This document shows positions 45,186 through 57,323 of a stretch of 64,000 nt of DNA, piece after piece. The position numbers and the translations under genes were made by a program. Below the pieces are notes generated by a model that saw only the letters and a list, made by a program, of their open reading frames with translations, was not told the origin of the DNA and did not search any database. The DNA comes from Eledone cirrhosa (Eukaryota; Mollusca; Cephalopoda; Octopoda; Eledonidae): NCBI GenBank assembly GCA_964016885.1, contig OZ024743.1:126683919-126747918 (forward strand), written 5' to 3'. Within the stretch, counting starts at the first letter, position 1. Each line of letters starts with the position of its first letter.

Positions 45186-46147
45186 GGCTTAGTTTTTGAT
45201 GGAAATGCTTTGTCTTTTTAATCATAACATTTCTTTGATTTTTATATATAATTCAAATAAGGTCAGGGGTTAAAAACGTCAAATTCTACTACATCAGTTG
45301 CGAAATATATCTCAGACACATCTCGTGAACCAAATGACAAACGGGGTACTTTACATTCCGAGATCAAATCCCACCAGTTACGTCGTTGATATTTATTTGG
45401 GATACCATATGCAAAATGGATAACGTGAAGTCGGGGATAATCGCGGAATTTCTCTATTTACTCAAAAGTCCAAGTGAAAAAAATGGCAACATTTCTACTG
45501 GAAACCCAAAGTGGATTGAGTGGACGTAGTAAGAGAATCTTGAAACAACTCTAGAATTGTGGGTTGTTAAGAAAGACAAAAAAAGAAATACAACCCACGT
45601 ATTAATAATGACATGATTGATCTCTGACATTTACACGGAGATGAGTAAAAGAAAACGTTAACAAGTCAGGAGGAAAGGTTGTTTACTATCAGAATTTATC
45701 TCAATGTGGCTACCGAGGATTGAGAGTAGAGTGCTTCCTCGGACATTGGCAATACACAAAGAGAGAAATTCGTCTTTTATGTTTGCATGTAGCCCAGCTT
45801 TTCTCCCACTAACTAATGTAAGTGTTCAGAACTAGAGATCAACTTGTGTCACATAGCTCTCATGCCAGAGAGCAATGACAACAGTTGTCTTTTCTGGCTA
45901 TCAAAACCCTCCGCGTACTAGCCACATAAGAGGGCCTGATTTCTGTATCGAGTGATTTTTAGAAGATAACAAAGACCATATAAAATTCTTTGTTATTCCC
46001 AATATTTAACATATTTATATATCATACAGATAATAAAACCTATAGAAAACCTGACTGAGTTGAGGGAAAACTTAAAGCAGTAGCTATGGTAGAGAGAACA
46101 ATTTTGTATTATTCAATATCTTTAAATAATGGGATAACATCCTAGAG

Positions 46148-46219
46148 GCGTCGGTGGTGTAACGGTTACCATGGTTGCCTTCCAAGCAGTCGATCCGGGT
46201 TCGACTCCCGGCCGACGCA
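46148..46219 (+). tRNA. trnG-UCC: tRNA-Gly(UCC), G22C variant
   Basis: One change (TTACCATGG) that breaks a D-stem pair. The same change occurs at 63075. Confidence 0.78.
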
Positions 46220-47000
46220 TTTTTAATGTACTTTTTTTATATAGACATTCTTCAATAAGATTTTTCTTATTTTATTTTCACAACGATTTCTACTGCATGT
46301 GACATGTCTAACGTTTCAGACTACCTATATCTACCTAAATATCAAGTATAAGTAGTTAAGAAAACTATATTGAGAACAGAATAATTCGGCACCCTCAGTT
46401 GGACAGCATATCTCTGCTATATCTCGAAGACTTGAGGTAAAACTGTGTACTTTACATTCCGATATGAAATAACGCCACTGATGATTTTCATATTAAAGAC
46501 ACAGAAAGAACGATATAAAAACGGGTTTTATCGAGAGATTTCTCTACTTGCTCCCTGCTTGCTCTCTGCCACAGTCAAAAGGAGCAAGCAGCGTCCTTCT
46601 TCCTGGAGTTCAATGTAGAGTGTGAGCACGAGCAAAATACACAAGAAATTTGGTGTTTTGTCCCTGTGAAGTGACCGTTTTCAGTATCCTTAAATGATAC
46701 AACACATTGGGTAAGGCTTCTTTTGATTTCACTAAGTGGTTATTTCTACCATAAACACACACTTACACGTATATACAAAGTCGAACATATATATAGTTAA
46801 CACATATGTAATGAATTAACATGTATTAATTCTCGTGTACAATACACGAACAATACGTGAACATCTCGATATATCATAGTGGGAGGACAAGGAGAAAAAA
46901 TGACAGAAGTCTGCAAACAAAAAAATTAAAGCAACATCTTTGGGGCACACAAAGACTTTCTATTGTTTAGAATCTTAAAATGAGGCATCCGCCTGCACAG

Positions 47001-47072
47001 GCCTCGGTGGTGTAAAGGCTAGCATGGTTGCATTCCAACCAGTTGATCCGTTTTCAACTCTCGGCCGACGCA
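47001..47072 (+). pseudogene. B-type tRNA-Gly-like copy
   Basis: Has TGTAAAGGC in the A box and CCAACCAG in the anticodon stem. B box lost. Confidence 0.8.
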
Positions 47073-48046
47073 TAGGCTTAGTTTTTGATGGAAATGCTTT
47101 GTCTTTTTAATCATAACATTTCTTTGATTTTTATATATAATTCAAATAAGAGAGGGAAAGGACAGGGGTTAAAAACGTCAATTTCTTCTACATCAGTTGC
47201 GAAATATATCTCAGACACATCTCGAGAACCAAATGACAAACGGCGTACTTTACACTCCGAGAACAAATCCCACCAGTTACGTCGTTGATATTTATTTGTG
47301 ATACCATATGCAAGATGGATAACGTGAAGTCGGGGATAATCGCGGAATTTCTCTGTTTACACAAAAGTCCTAGTGGAAAAAATGGCAACATTTCTACTGG
47401 AAACCCAAAGTGGATTGAGTGGACGTAGTAAGAGAATCTTGAAACAACTCTAGAATTGTGGGTTGTTAAGAAAGACAAAAAAAGAAATACAACCCACGTA
47501 TTAATAATGAAATCCTTGATCGCTGACATTTACGAGGAGATGAGTAAAAGAAAACGTTAACAAGTCAGGAGGAAAGGTTGTTTACTATCAGAATTTATCT
47601 CAATGTGTCTACCTAGGGTTGAGAGTAGAATGCTTCCTCGGACATTGGCAATACACAAAGAGAGAAATTCGTCTTTTATGTTTGCATGTAGCCCAGCTTT
47701 TCTCCCACTAACTAATGTAAGTGTTCAGAACTAGAGATCAACTTGTGTCACATAGCTCTCATGCCAGAGAGCAATGACAACAGTTGTCTTCTCTGGCTAT
47801 CAAAAACCTCCGAGTACTAGCCACATAAGAGGGCCTGATTTCTGTATCGAGTGATTTTGTGAAGATAACAAAGACCATATAAAATTCTTTGTTATTCCCA
47901 ATATTTAACATATTTATATATCATACAGATAATAAAACCTATAGAAAACTTGACTGAGTTGAGGGAAAACTTAAAGCAGTAGCTTTGGTAGACAGAAAAA
48001 CTTTATATTATTCAATATCTTTAAATGATGTGATAACGTCCCAGAG

Positions 48047-48118
48047 GCGTCGGTGGTGTAACGGTTAGCATGGTTGCCTTCCAAGCAGTCGATCCGGGTT
48101 TGACTCCCGGCCGACGCA
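48047..48118 (+). tRNA. trnG-UCC: tRNA-Gly(UCC), C56T in B box
   Basis: Single change making the T loop TTTGACT. C56 is nearly invariant in tRNAs and part of the TFIIIC-binding B box, so this copy may be poorly transcribed. Confidence 0.65.
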
Positions 48119-48890
48119 TTTTTAATGTACTTATTTTATATAGACATTCTTCAATAAGATTTTTTTCTTTTCTTTTCACAGCGATTTCTACTACATGTGA
48201 CATGTCTAACGTTTTAGACTACCTATATCTGCCTAAATATCAAGTATAAGTAGTTAAGAAAACTATATTGAGAACAGAATAATTCGGCACCCTCAGTTGG
48301 ACAGCATATCTCTGCTACATGTCGAAGACTTGAGGTAAAACTGTGTACTTTACATTCCGATATGAAATAACGCCACTGATGATTTTCATATTAAAGACAC
48401 AAAAAGCGACGATATAAAAACGGGTTTTATTGAGAGATTTCTCTACTTGCTCCCTGCTTGCTCTCTGCCACAGTCAAAAGGAGCAAGCAGCACCCTTCTT
48501 CCTGGAGTTCAATGTAGAGTGTGAGCACGAGCAAAATACACAAGAAATTTGGTTTTTTGTGAAGTGACCGTTTTCAGTATCCTTAAATGATACAACACAT
48601 TGGGTATGGCTTCTTTTGATTTCACAAAGTGGTTATTTCTACCATAAACACACACTTACACATATATACAAAGTCGAACATATATATAGTTAACATATAT
48701 GTAATGAATTAACATGTATTAATTCTCGTGTACAATACATGAACAATACGTGAACATCTCGATATATCATTGAGGGAGAACAAGGAAAAAAATGACAGAA
48801 GTCTGCAAAAGAAAATTAAAGCAACATCTTTGGGGCACACAAAGGCTTTCTATTGTTTAGAATCTTAAAATGAGGCATCCGCCCGCATAG

Positions 48891-48962
48891 GCTTCGGTGG
48901 TGTAATGGCTAGCATGGTTGCATTCCAAGCAGTTTATCCGTTTTCAACTCTCAGCCGACTCA
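48891..48962 (+). pseudogene. B-type tRNA-Gly-like copy
   Basis: Acceptor start GCTTCGG, variable region CAGTTTATCC as at 30162, 3' end CCGACTCA. Confidence 0.8.
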
Positions 48963-49935
48963 TAGGTTTAGTTTTTGATGGAAATGCTTTGTCTTTTTAA
49001 TCATAACATTTCTTTGATTTTTATATATAATTCAAATAAGAGAGGGAAAGGACAGGGGTTAAAAACGTCAAATTCTTCTACATCAGTTGCGAAATATATC
49101 TCAGACACATCTCGTGAACCAAATGATAAACGGCGTACTTTACATTCCTAGATCAAATCCCACCAGTTACGGCGTTGATATTTATTCGGGATACCATATG
49201 CAAGATGGATAACGTGAAGTCGGGGATAATCGCGGAATTACTCTGTTTACACAAAAGTCCAAGTGAAAAAAATGGCAATATTTCTACTGGAAACCCAAAG
49301 TGGATTGAGGGGACGTAGTAAGAGAATCTTGAAACAGCTCTAGAATTGTGGGTTGTTAAGAAAAACATAAAAGATATACAACCCGCGTATTAATAATGAC
49401 ATCCTTGATCTCTGACATTTACACGGAGATGAGTAAAAGAAAACGTTAACAAGTCAGGAGGCAAGGTTGTTTACTATCAGAATTTATCTCAATGTGGCTA
49501 CCTAGGGTTGAGAGTAGAATGCTTCCTCGGACATTGGCAATATACAAAGAGAGAAATTCTTCTTTTATGTTTGCATGTAGCCCAGCTTGTCTCCCACTAA
49601 CTAATGTAAGTGTTCAGAACTAGAGATCAACTTGTGTCACATAGCTCTCATGCCAGAGAGTAATGATAATAGTTGTCTTTTCTGGCTATCAAAAACCTCC
49701 GCGTACTAGCCACATAAGAGGACCTGATTTCTGTATCGAGTGATTTTAAGAAGATAACAAAGACCACATAAAATTCTTTGTTATTCCCAATATTTAACAT
49801 ATTTATATATCATACAGAGAAAAAAACGTATTGAAAACCTGACTGAGTTGAGGGAAAACTTAAAGCAGTAGCTTTGGTAGTCAGAAAAATGTTGTATTGC
49901 TCAATATATTTAAATGATGGGCTAACATCCCAGAG

Positions 49936-50007
49936 GCGTCGGTGGTGTAACGGTTAGCATGGTTGCCTTCCAAGCAGTCGATCCGGGTTCGACTCCCGGC
50001 CGACGCA
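49936..50007 (+). tRNA. trnG-UCC: tRNA-Gly(UCC), consensus copy
   Basis: Identical to consensus. The upstream element reads TATTTAAAT in this unit and its duplicate. Confidence 0.95.
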
Positions 50008-50783
50008 TTTTTAATGTACTTATTTTATATAGACATTCTTCAATAGGATTTTTCTTATTTTATTTTCACAACGATTTCTACTACATGTGACATGTCTAAC
50101 GTTTTAGACTAATCTGCCTAAATATCAAGTATAAGTAGTTAAGAAAACTATATTGAGAACAGAATAATTCGGCACCCTCAGTTGGACAGCATATCTCTAC
50201 TACATCTCGAAGACTTGAGGTAAAACTGTGTACTTTACATTCCGATATGAAATAACGCCACTGATGATTTTCATATTAAAGACACAAAAAGGATGATATA
50301 AAAACGGGTTTTATCGAGAGATTTCTCTACTTGCTCCTTGCTTGCTCTCTGCCACAGTCAAAAAGGAGCAAGCAGCGTCCTTTTTCCTAGAGTTCAATGT
50401 AGAGTGTGAGCACGAGCAAAATACACAAGAAATTTGGTGTTTTGTCCCAGTGAAGTGACCGTTTTCAGTATCCTTAAATGATACAACACATTGGGTATGG
50501 CTTCTTTTGATTTCACAAAGTGGTTATTTCTACCATAAACACACACTTACACATATATACAAAGTCGAACATATATATAGTTAAGACATATGTAATGAAT
50601 TAACATGTATTAATTCTCGTGTACAATACACGAACAATACGTGAACACCTCGATATATCATAGAGGGAGAAAAAGGAAAAAAAATGACAGAATTCTGCAA
50701 AAAAAAATTAAAGCAACATCTTTGTTGGCACACAAAGGCTTTCTATTGTTTAGAATCTTAAAATGAGGCATCCGCCTGCACAG

Positions 50784-50855
50784 GCCTCGGTGGTGTAATG
50801 GCTAGCATGGTTGCATTCCAAGCAGTTGATCCGTTCTCAACTCTCGGCCGACGCA
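50784..50855 (+). pseudogene. B-type tRNA-Gly-like copy
   Basis: T arm CGTTCTCAACTC; anticodon TCC; acceptor GCCTCGG. Confidence 0.8.
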
Positions 50856-51828
50856 TAGGTTTAGTGTTTGATGGAAGAGCTTTGTCATTTTAATCATAAC
50901 ATTCCTTTGATTTTTATATATAATTCAAATAAGAGAGGGAAAGGACAGGGGTTAGAAACGTCAAATTCTACTACATCAGTTGCGAAATATATCTCAGACA
51001 CATCTCGTGAACCAAATGATAAACGGCGTACTTTACATTCCTAGATCAAATCCCACCAGTTACGTCGTTGATATTTATTTGGCATACCATATGCAAGATG
51101 GATAACGTGAAGTCGGGGATAATCGCGGAATTACTCTGTTTACACAAAAGTCCAAGTGAAAAAAATGGCAATATTTCTACTGGAAACCCAAAGTGGATTG
51201 AGGGGACGTAGTAAGAGAATCTTGAAACAGCTCTAGAATTGTGGGTTGTTAAGAAAAACATAAAAGATATACAACCCGCGTATTAATAATGACATCCTTG
51301 ATCTCTGACATTTACACGGAGATGAGTAAAAGAAAACGTTAACAAGTCAGGAGGAAAGGTTGTTTACTATCAGAATTTATCTCAATGTGGCTACCTAGGG
51401 TTGAGAGTAGAATGCTTCCTCGGACATTGGCAATATACAAAGAGAGAAATTCTTCTTTTATGTTTGCATGTAGCCCAGCTTGTCTCCCACTAACTAATGT
51501 AAGTGTTCAGAACTAGAGATCAACTTGTGTCACATAGCTCTCATGCCAGAGAGTAATGATAATAGTTGTCTTTTCTGGCTATCAAAAACCTCCGCGTACT
51601 AGCCACATAAGAGGACCTGATTTCTGTATCGAGTGATTTTAAGAAGATAACAAAGACCACATAAAATTCTTTGTTATTCCCAATATTTAACATATTTATA
51701 TATCATACAGAGAAAAAAACGTATTGAAAACCTGACTGAGTTGAGGGAAAACTTAAAGCAGTAGCTTTGGTAGTCAGAAAAATGTTGTATTGCTCAATAT
51801 ATTTAAATGATGGGCTAACATCCCAGAG

Positions 51829-51900
51829 GCGTCGGTGGTGTAACGGTTAGCATGGTTGCCTTCCAAGCAGTCGATCCGGGTTCGACTCCCGGCCGACGCA
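51829..51900 (+). tRNA. trnG-UCC: tRNA-Gly(UCC), consensus copy
   Basis: Identical to consensus; duplicate of 49936. Confidence 0.95.
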
Positions 51901-52676
51901 TTTTTAATGTACTTATTTTATATAGACATTCTTCAATAGGATTTTTCTTATTTTATTTTCACAACGATTTCTACTACATGTGACATGTCTAACGTTTTAG
52001 ACTAATCTGCCTAAATATCAAGTATAAGTAGTTAAGAAAACTATATTGAGAACAGAATAATTCGGCACCCTCAGTTGGACAGCATATCTCTACTACATCT
52101 CGAAGACTTGAGGTAAAACTGTGTACTTTACATTCCGATATGAAATAACGCCACTGATGATTTTCATATTAAAGACACAAAAAGGATGATATAAAAACGG
52201 GTTTTATCGAGAGATTTCTCTACTTGCTCCTTGCTTGCTCTCTGCCACAGTCAAAAAGGAGCAAGCAGCGTCCTTTTTCCTAGAGTTCAATGTAGAGTGT
52301 GAGCACGAGCAAAATACACAAGAAATTTGGTGTTTTGTCCCAGTGAAGTGACCGTTTTCAGTATCCTTAAATGATACAACACATTGGGTATGGCTTCTTT
52401 TGATTTCACAAAGTGGTTATTTCTACCATAAACACACACTTACACATATATACAAAGTCGAACATATATATAGTTAAGACATATGTAATGAATTAACATG
52501 TATTAATTCTCGTGTACAATACACGAACAATACGTGAACACCTCGATATATCATAGAGGGAGAAAAAGGAAAAAAAATGACAGAATTCTGCAAAAAAAAA
52601 TTAAAGCAACATCTTTGTTGGCACACAAAGGCTTTCTATTGTTTAGAATCTTAAAATGAGGCATCCGCCTGCACAG

Positions 52677-52748
52677 GCCTCGGTGGTGTAATGGCTAGCA
52701 TGGTTGCATTCCAAGCAGTTGATCCGTTCTCAACTCTCGGCCGACGCA
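52677..52748 (+). pseudogene. B-type tRNA-Gly-like copy
   Basis: Duplicate of 50784-50855. Confidence 0.8.
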
Positions 52749-53692
52749 TAGGTTTAGTGTTTGATGGAAGAGCTTTGTCATTTTAATCATAACATTCCTT
52801 TGATTTTTATATATAATTCAAATAAGAGAGGGAAAGGACAGGGGTTAGAAACGTCAAATTCTACTACATCAGTTGCGAAATATATCTCAGACACATCTCG
52901 TGAACCAAATGATAAACGGCGTACTTTACATTCCTAGATCAAATCCCACCAGTTACGTCGTTGATATTTATTTGGGATACCATATGCAAGATGGATAACG
53001 TGAAGTCGGGGATAATCGCGGAATTTCTCTGTTTACTCAAAAGTCCAAGTGAAAAAAATGGCAACATTTCTACTGGAAACCCAAAGTGGATTGAGTGGAC
53101 GTAGTAAGAGAATCTTGAAACAACTCTAGAATTGTGGGTTGTTAAGAAAAACAAAAAAAGAAATACAACCCACGTATTAATAATGAAATCCTTGATCTCT
53201 GACATTTACACGGAGATGAGTAAAAGGAAACGTTAACAAGTCAGGAGGAAAGGTTGTTTACTATCAGAATTTATCTCAACGTGGCTACCTATGGTTGAGA
53301 GTAGAATGCTTCCTCGGACATTGGCAATACACAAAGAGAGAAATTCGTCTTTTATGTTTGCATGTAGCCCAGCTTGTCTCCCACTAACTAATGTAAGTGT
53401 TCAGAACTAGAGATCAACTTGTGTCACCTAGCTCTCATGCCAGAGAGTAATGACAACAGTTGTCTTTTCTGGCTATGAAAACCCTCCCCGTATCAGCCAT
53501 ATAACAGGGCCTGATTTCTGTATCGAGTGATTTTGTGAAGATAACAAAGACCATATAAAATTCTTTGTTATTCCCAATATTCAACATATTTATATATCAT
53601 ACAGAGAATAAAACGTATAGAAAACTTGACTGAGTTGAGGGAAAACTTAAAGCAGTAGCTTTGGTAGACAGAAAAATTTTGTATTATTCAAT

Positions 53693-53869
53693 GATTGGCA
53701 GTATCGGTAGAGGGTCGGACGCCATGCTTTCCAGCATAGTTACGTCCCTTTACGATCTGAGTTCAACTCCCGCCGAGGTTGACTTTGCCTTTCATCCTTA
53801 CGGGGTCGATAAAATAAAGTACCAGTAATGCACTGGGTAATTGCTGGCCTTGTGCCTAAAGTAGAAACA
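53693..53869 (+). mobile_element. tRNA-derived SINE inserted in one array unit, with 10-bp TSD
   Basis: The SINE head (GGCAGTATCGGTAGAGGGTC) and body end in CCTAAAGTAGAAAC. It is flanked by ATTATTCAAT at 53683-53692 and 53870-53879, a sequence present once in other units. It separates the 5' flank of the tRNA at 53910 from its usual upstream sequence but leaves TTTAAAT in place. Close in sequence to the copy at 2474-2662. Confidence 0.95.
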
Positions 53870-53909
53870 ATTATTCAATATATTTAAATGATGGGATAAC
53901 ATCCCAGAG

Positions 53910-53981
53910 GCGTCGGTGGTGTAACTGTTAGCATGGTTGTCTTCCAAGCAGTCGATCCGGGTTCGACTCCCGTCCGACTCA
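53910..53981 (+). pseudogene. A-type tRNA-Gly copy downstream of the SINE, degenerate
   Basis: Anticodon TCC and B box are kept. C16T, C31T, a T-stem change (CCCGT) and an acceptor change (CCGACTC) accumulate. This unit has more tRNA changes than its neighbours, as expected if the SINE silenced it or if it lies at an old array edge. Confidence 0.65.
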
Positions 53982-54762
53982 TTTTTAATGTACTTTTTTT
54001 ATATAGACATTCTTCAATAAGATTTTTCTTATTTTATTTTCACAACGATTTCTACTGCATGTGACATGTCTAACGTTTTAGACTACCTATATCTGCCTAA
54101 ATATCAAGTATAAGTAGTTAAGAAAACTATATTGAGAACAGAATAATTCGGCATCCTCAGTTGGACAGCATATCTCTGCTACATCTCGAAGACTTGAGGT
54201 AAAACAGTGTACTTTACATTCCGATATGAAATAACGCCACTGATGATTTTCATATTAAAGAGACAAAAAGTATGATATAAAAACGGGTTTTATTGCGAGA
54301 TTTCTCTACTTGCTCCCTGCTTGCTCTCTGCCACAGTCAAAAGGAGCAAGCAGCGTCCTTCTTCCTGGAGTTCAATATAGAGTGTGAGTACGAGCAAAAT
54401 ACACAAGAGATTTGGTGTTTTGTCCCTGAGAAGTGACCGTTTTCAGTATCCTTAAATGATACAACACATTGGGTAAGGCTTCTTTTGATTTCACTAAGTG
54501 GTTATTTCTCCCATAAACACACACTTACACATATATACAATGTCGAACATATATATAATTAACACATATGTAATGAATTAACGTGTATTATTTCTCGTGT
54601 ACAATACACGAACAATACGTGAACACCTCGATATATCATAGAGGGAGGACAAGGAGAAAAAATGACAGCAGTCTGCAAACAAAAAAATTAAAGCAACATC
54701 TTTGGGGCACACAAAGACTTTCTATTGTTTAGAATCTTAAAATGAGGCATCCGCCTGCACAG

Positions 54763-54834
54763 GCCTCGGTGGTGTAATGGCTAGCATGGTTGCATTACAA
54801 GCAGCTGATCCGTTTTCAACTGTCGGCCGACGCA
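54763..54834 (+). pseudogene. B-type tRNA-like copy with TAC anticodon
   Basis: Loop ATTACAA as at 37650 and 41435. B box lost. Confidence 0.8.
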
Positions 54835-55807
54835 TAGGTTTAGATTTTCATGGAAATGCTTTGTCTTTTTAATCATAACATTTCTTTGAATTTTATATAT
54901 AATTCAAATAAGAGAGAGAAAGGACAGGGGTTAAAAACGTCAAATTCTTCTACATCAGTTGCGAAATATATCTCAGATACATCTCGTGAACCAAATGACA
55001 AACGGCGTACTTTACATTCCTAGATCAAATCCCACCAGTTACGTCGTTGATATTTATTTGTGATACCATATGCAAAATGGATGACGTGAAGTCGGGGATA
55101 ATCGCGTAATTTCTCTGTTTACTCAAAAGTCCAAGTGAAAAAATGGCAGCATTTCTACTGGAAACCCAAAGTGGATTGAGGGGACGTAGTAAGAGAATCT
55201 TGAAACAACTCTAGAATTGTGGGTTGTTAAGAAAAACAAAAAAAGAAATACAACCCACGTATTAATAATGACATCCTTGATCTCTGACATTTACACGGCG
55301 ATGAGTAAAAGAAAACGTTAACAAGTCAGGAGGAAAGGTTGTTTACTATCAAGATTTATCTCAATGTGACTACCTAGGTTTGAGAGTAGAATGCTTCCTA
55401 GGACATTGGCAATACACAAAGAGAGAAATTCGTCTTTTATGTTTGCATGTAGCCCAGCCTTTCTCCCACTAACTAATGTAAGTGTTCAGAACTAGAGATC
55501 AACTTGTGTCACATAGCTCTCATGCCAGAGAGTAATGACAACAGTTGTCTTTTCTGGCTATCAAAAACCTCCGCGTACTAGCCACATAAGAAGGCCTGGT
55601 TTCTGTATCGAGTGATTTTGAGAAGATAACAAAGACCATATAAAATTCTTTGTTATTCCCAATATTTAACATATTTATATATCATACAGAGAAAAAAACG
55701 TATAGAAAACCTGACTAAGTTGAGGAAAAACTTAAAGCAGTAGTTTTGGTAGACAGAAAAATTTTGTATTATTCAATATCTTTAAATGATGGGACAACAT
55801 CCCAGAG

Positions 55808-55879
55808 GCGTCGGTGGTGTAACGGTTAGCATGGTTGCCTTCCAAGGAGTCGATCAGGGTTCAACTCCCGGCCGACGCA
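55808..55879 (+). pseudogene. A-type tRNA-Gly copy, degenerate
   Basis: Changes include CCAAGGAG in the anticodon stem, GATCAGGG in the T stem and TTCAACTCC in the T loop. It is the last A copy of the tandem block. Confidence 0.7.
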
Positions 55880-56646
55880 TTTTTAATGTACTTTTTTTAT
55901 ATAGACATTCTTCAATAACATTTTTCTTATTTTATTTTCACAACGATTTCTACTACATGTGAAATGTCTAACATTTTAGACTACCTATATCTGACTAAAT
56001 GTGAAGTATAAGTAGTTAAGAAAACTATATTGAGAACAGAATAATTCGGCACCCTCAGTTGGACAGCATATCTCTGCTACATCACGAAGACTTGAGGTAA
56101 AACGGTGTACTTTACATTCCGATATGAAATCACGCCACTGATGATTTTCATATTAAGAGACAAGAAGGATGATATAAAAACGGGTTTTATCGAGAGATTT
56201 CTCTACTTCCTCCCTGTTTGCTCTCTGCCACAATCAAAAGGTGCAAGCAGCGTCCTTCTTCCTGCAATTCAATGTAGAGTGTGAACACGAGCAAAATACA
56301 CAAGAAATTTGGTGTATTGTCCCTGTGAAGTGACCGTTTTCAGTATCCTTAAATGATACAACATATTGCATAAGGCTTCTTTTGATTTCACTAAGTGGTT
56401 ATTTCTACTATAGACACACACTTACACATATATAAAAAGTCGAACATATCTAGATAGTTAACATATATGTAATGAATTAACATGTATTAATGCTCGTGAA
56501 CAATACTATAACATCTTGATATATCATAGAGGGAGGAGACGGAGAAAAATCACAGAATTCTGCAAAAATAATTAAAGCATCAGCTTTGGGGCACACAAAG
56601 ACTTTCTATTGATTAGAATCTTAAAATGAGCCGTCTACCTGCATAG

Positions 56647-56705
56647 GCTTCTGTGGTGTAACGGTTAGCATGGTTTCCTTCCAAGCAGTCGATCCGGCCG
56701 ACGCA
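56647..56705 (+). pseudogene. tRNA-Gly copy lacking the T loop (13-bp microhomology deletion)
   Basis: GATCCGG is joined directly to CCGACGCA. The deletion lies between the two CCGG motifs of the T stem. Anticodon TCC intact; B box gone. Confidence 0.85.
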
Positions 56706-56819
56706 TTTTCAATTTTTTTCTTTATGTAGACATTGTTCATTCAGATGGTTCAGATTATTATTTCATAACTTTTTCAACTGCATGTTACCTGTCTAACGTC
56801 TTAAAAATCAAGTATAAGT

Positions 56820-56848
56820 AACCATGCTAACCGTTACACCACCGACGC
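56820..56848 (-). pseudogene. tRNA-Gly 5' half-gene at inversion junction
   Basis: Same 29-nt half and same junction to CAAGTATAAGT as at 8851. Confidence 0.85.
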
Positions 56849-57251
56849 TTCATACAAGTCCGATCATCATTTAAGGTACTGAACTATACAAAATACTGGT
56901 GTCTACCAAAGCTGCTGCTTTAAATATTCTCTGAATTCAGCCAAGCTTTCTCTTATCATTGCTCTCTGGCGTGAGGGTCCATGGCACACAAGTTGAACTG
57001 ATGTAGTAGAAGTTGATACTTTTTAACCTCTGTCCTTTCCCTCTTTTAATTGAATTATATATAAAAAAGGAATAACATTAGAATTTGCACAAACGGAAGA
57101 CGACAGACTTTAAAACACAGCATAGCTTAGTAAGGCCGTTTGCTTGCAAACGGTTCGAATATTATTATTATTATTCGATATAACCCATACTTACATTTAA
57201 AAAAGAAATGTTATGATTGAAAAGATAAAACACATCCATAAGTGACTCAGT

Positions 57252-57323
57252 TGCGTCTGCCAGGAGCCGAATCCGGACCTACTGCTTGGAAAGCAACCAT
57301 GCTTACCGTTACACCACAGACGT
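57252..57323 (-). pseudogene. tRNA-Gly(UCC)-like copy, moderately degenerate
   Basis: Identical in sequence to the copy at 9283-9354. Confidence 0.7.

Larger units (their letters stand above)
49380..52930 (+). repeat. Near-identical 1.89-kb tandem duplication
   Basis: About 49380-51040 and 51270-52930 match at an offset of 1893 nt with almost no differences. Shared private variants include CTCAATATATTTAAATG before the tRNA and GACTAATCTGCC after it. Confidence 0.9.
22660..56640 (+). repeat. Higher-order tandem repeat, ~1.89-kb A/B units
   Basis: A-type tRNA starts are at 23637, 25532, 27421, 29316, 31208, 33056, 34948, 36797, 38686, 40582, 42471, 44309, 46148, 48047, 49936, 51829, 53910 and 55808. 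Spacing is 1838-1899 nt except 2081 where a SINE is inserted. A B-type copy follows each A copy by 844-853 nt (56647 is the last, aberrant one). The A and B halves are themselves homologous (for example TACTTTACATTCCGATATGA against TACTTTACATTCCGAGATCA), so the unit is a diverged dimer amplified as a whole, as in higher-order satellite repeats. Confidence 0.95.

Noticed and set aside
22660..56640. The tandem array as a CRISPR or CRISPR-like array
   Set aside because: The repeats are 1.89-kb units with diverging but homologous spacers, and the genome is eukaryotic.
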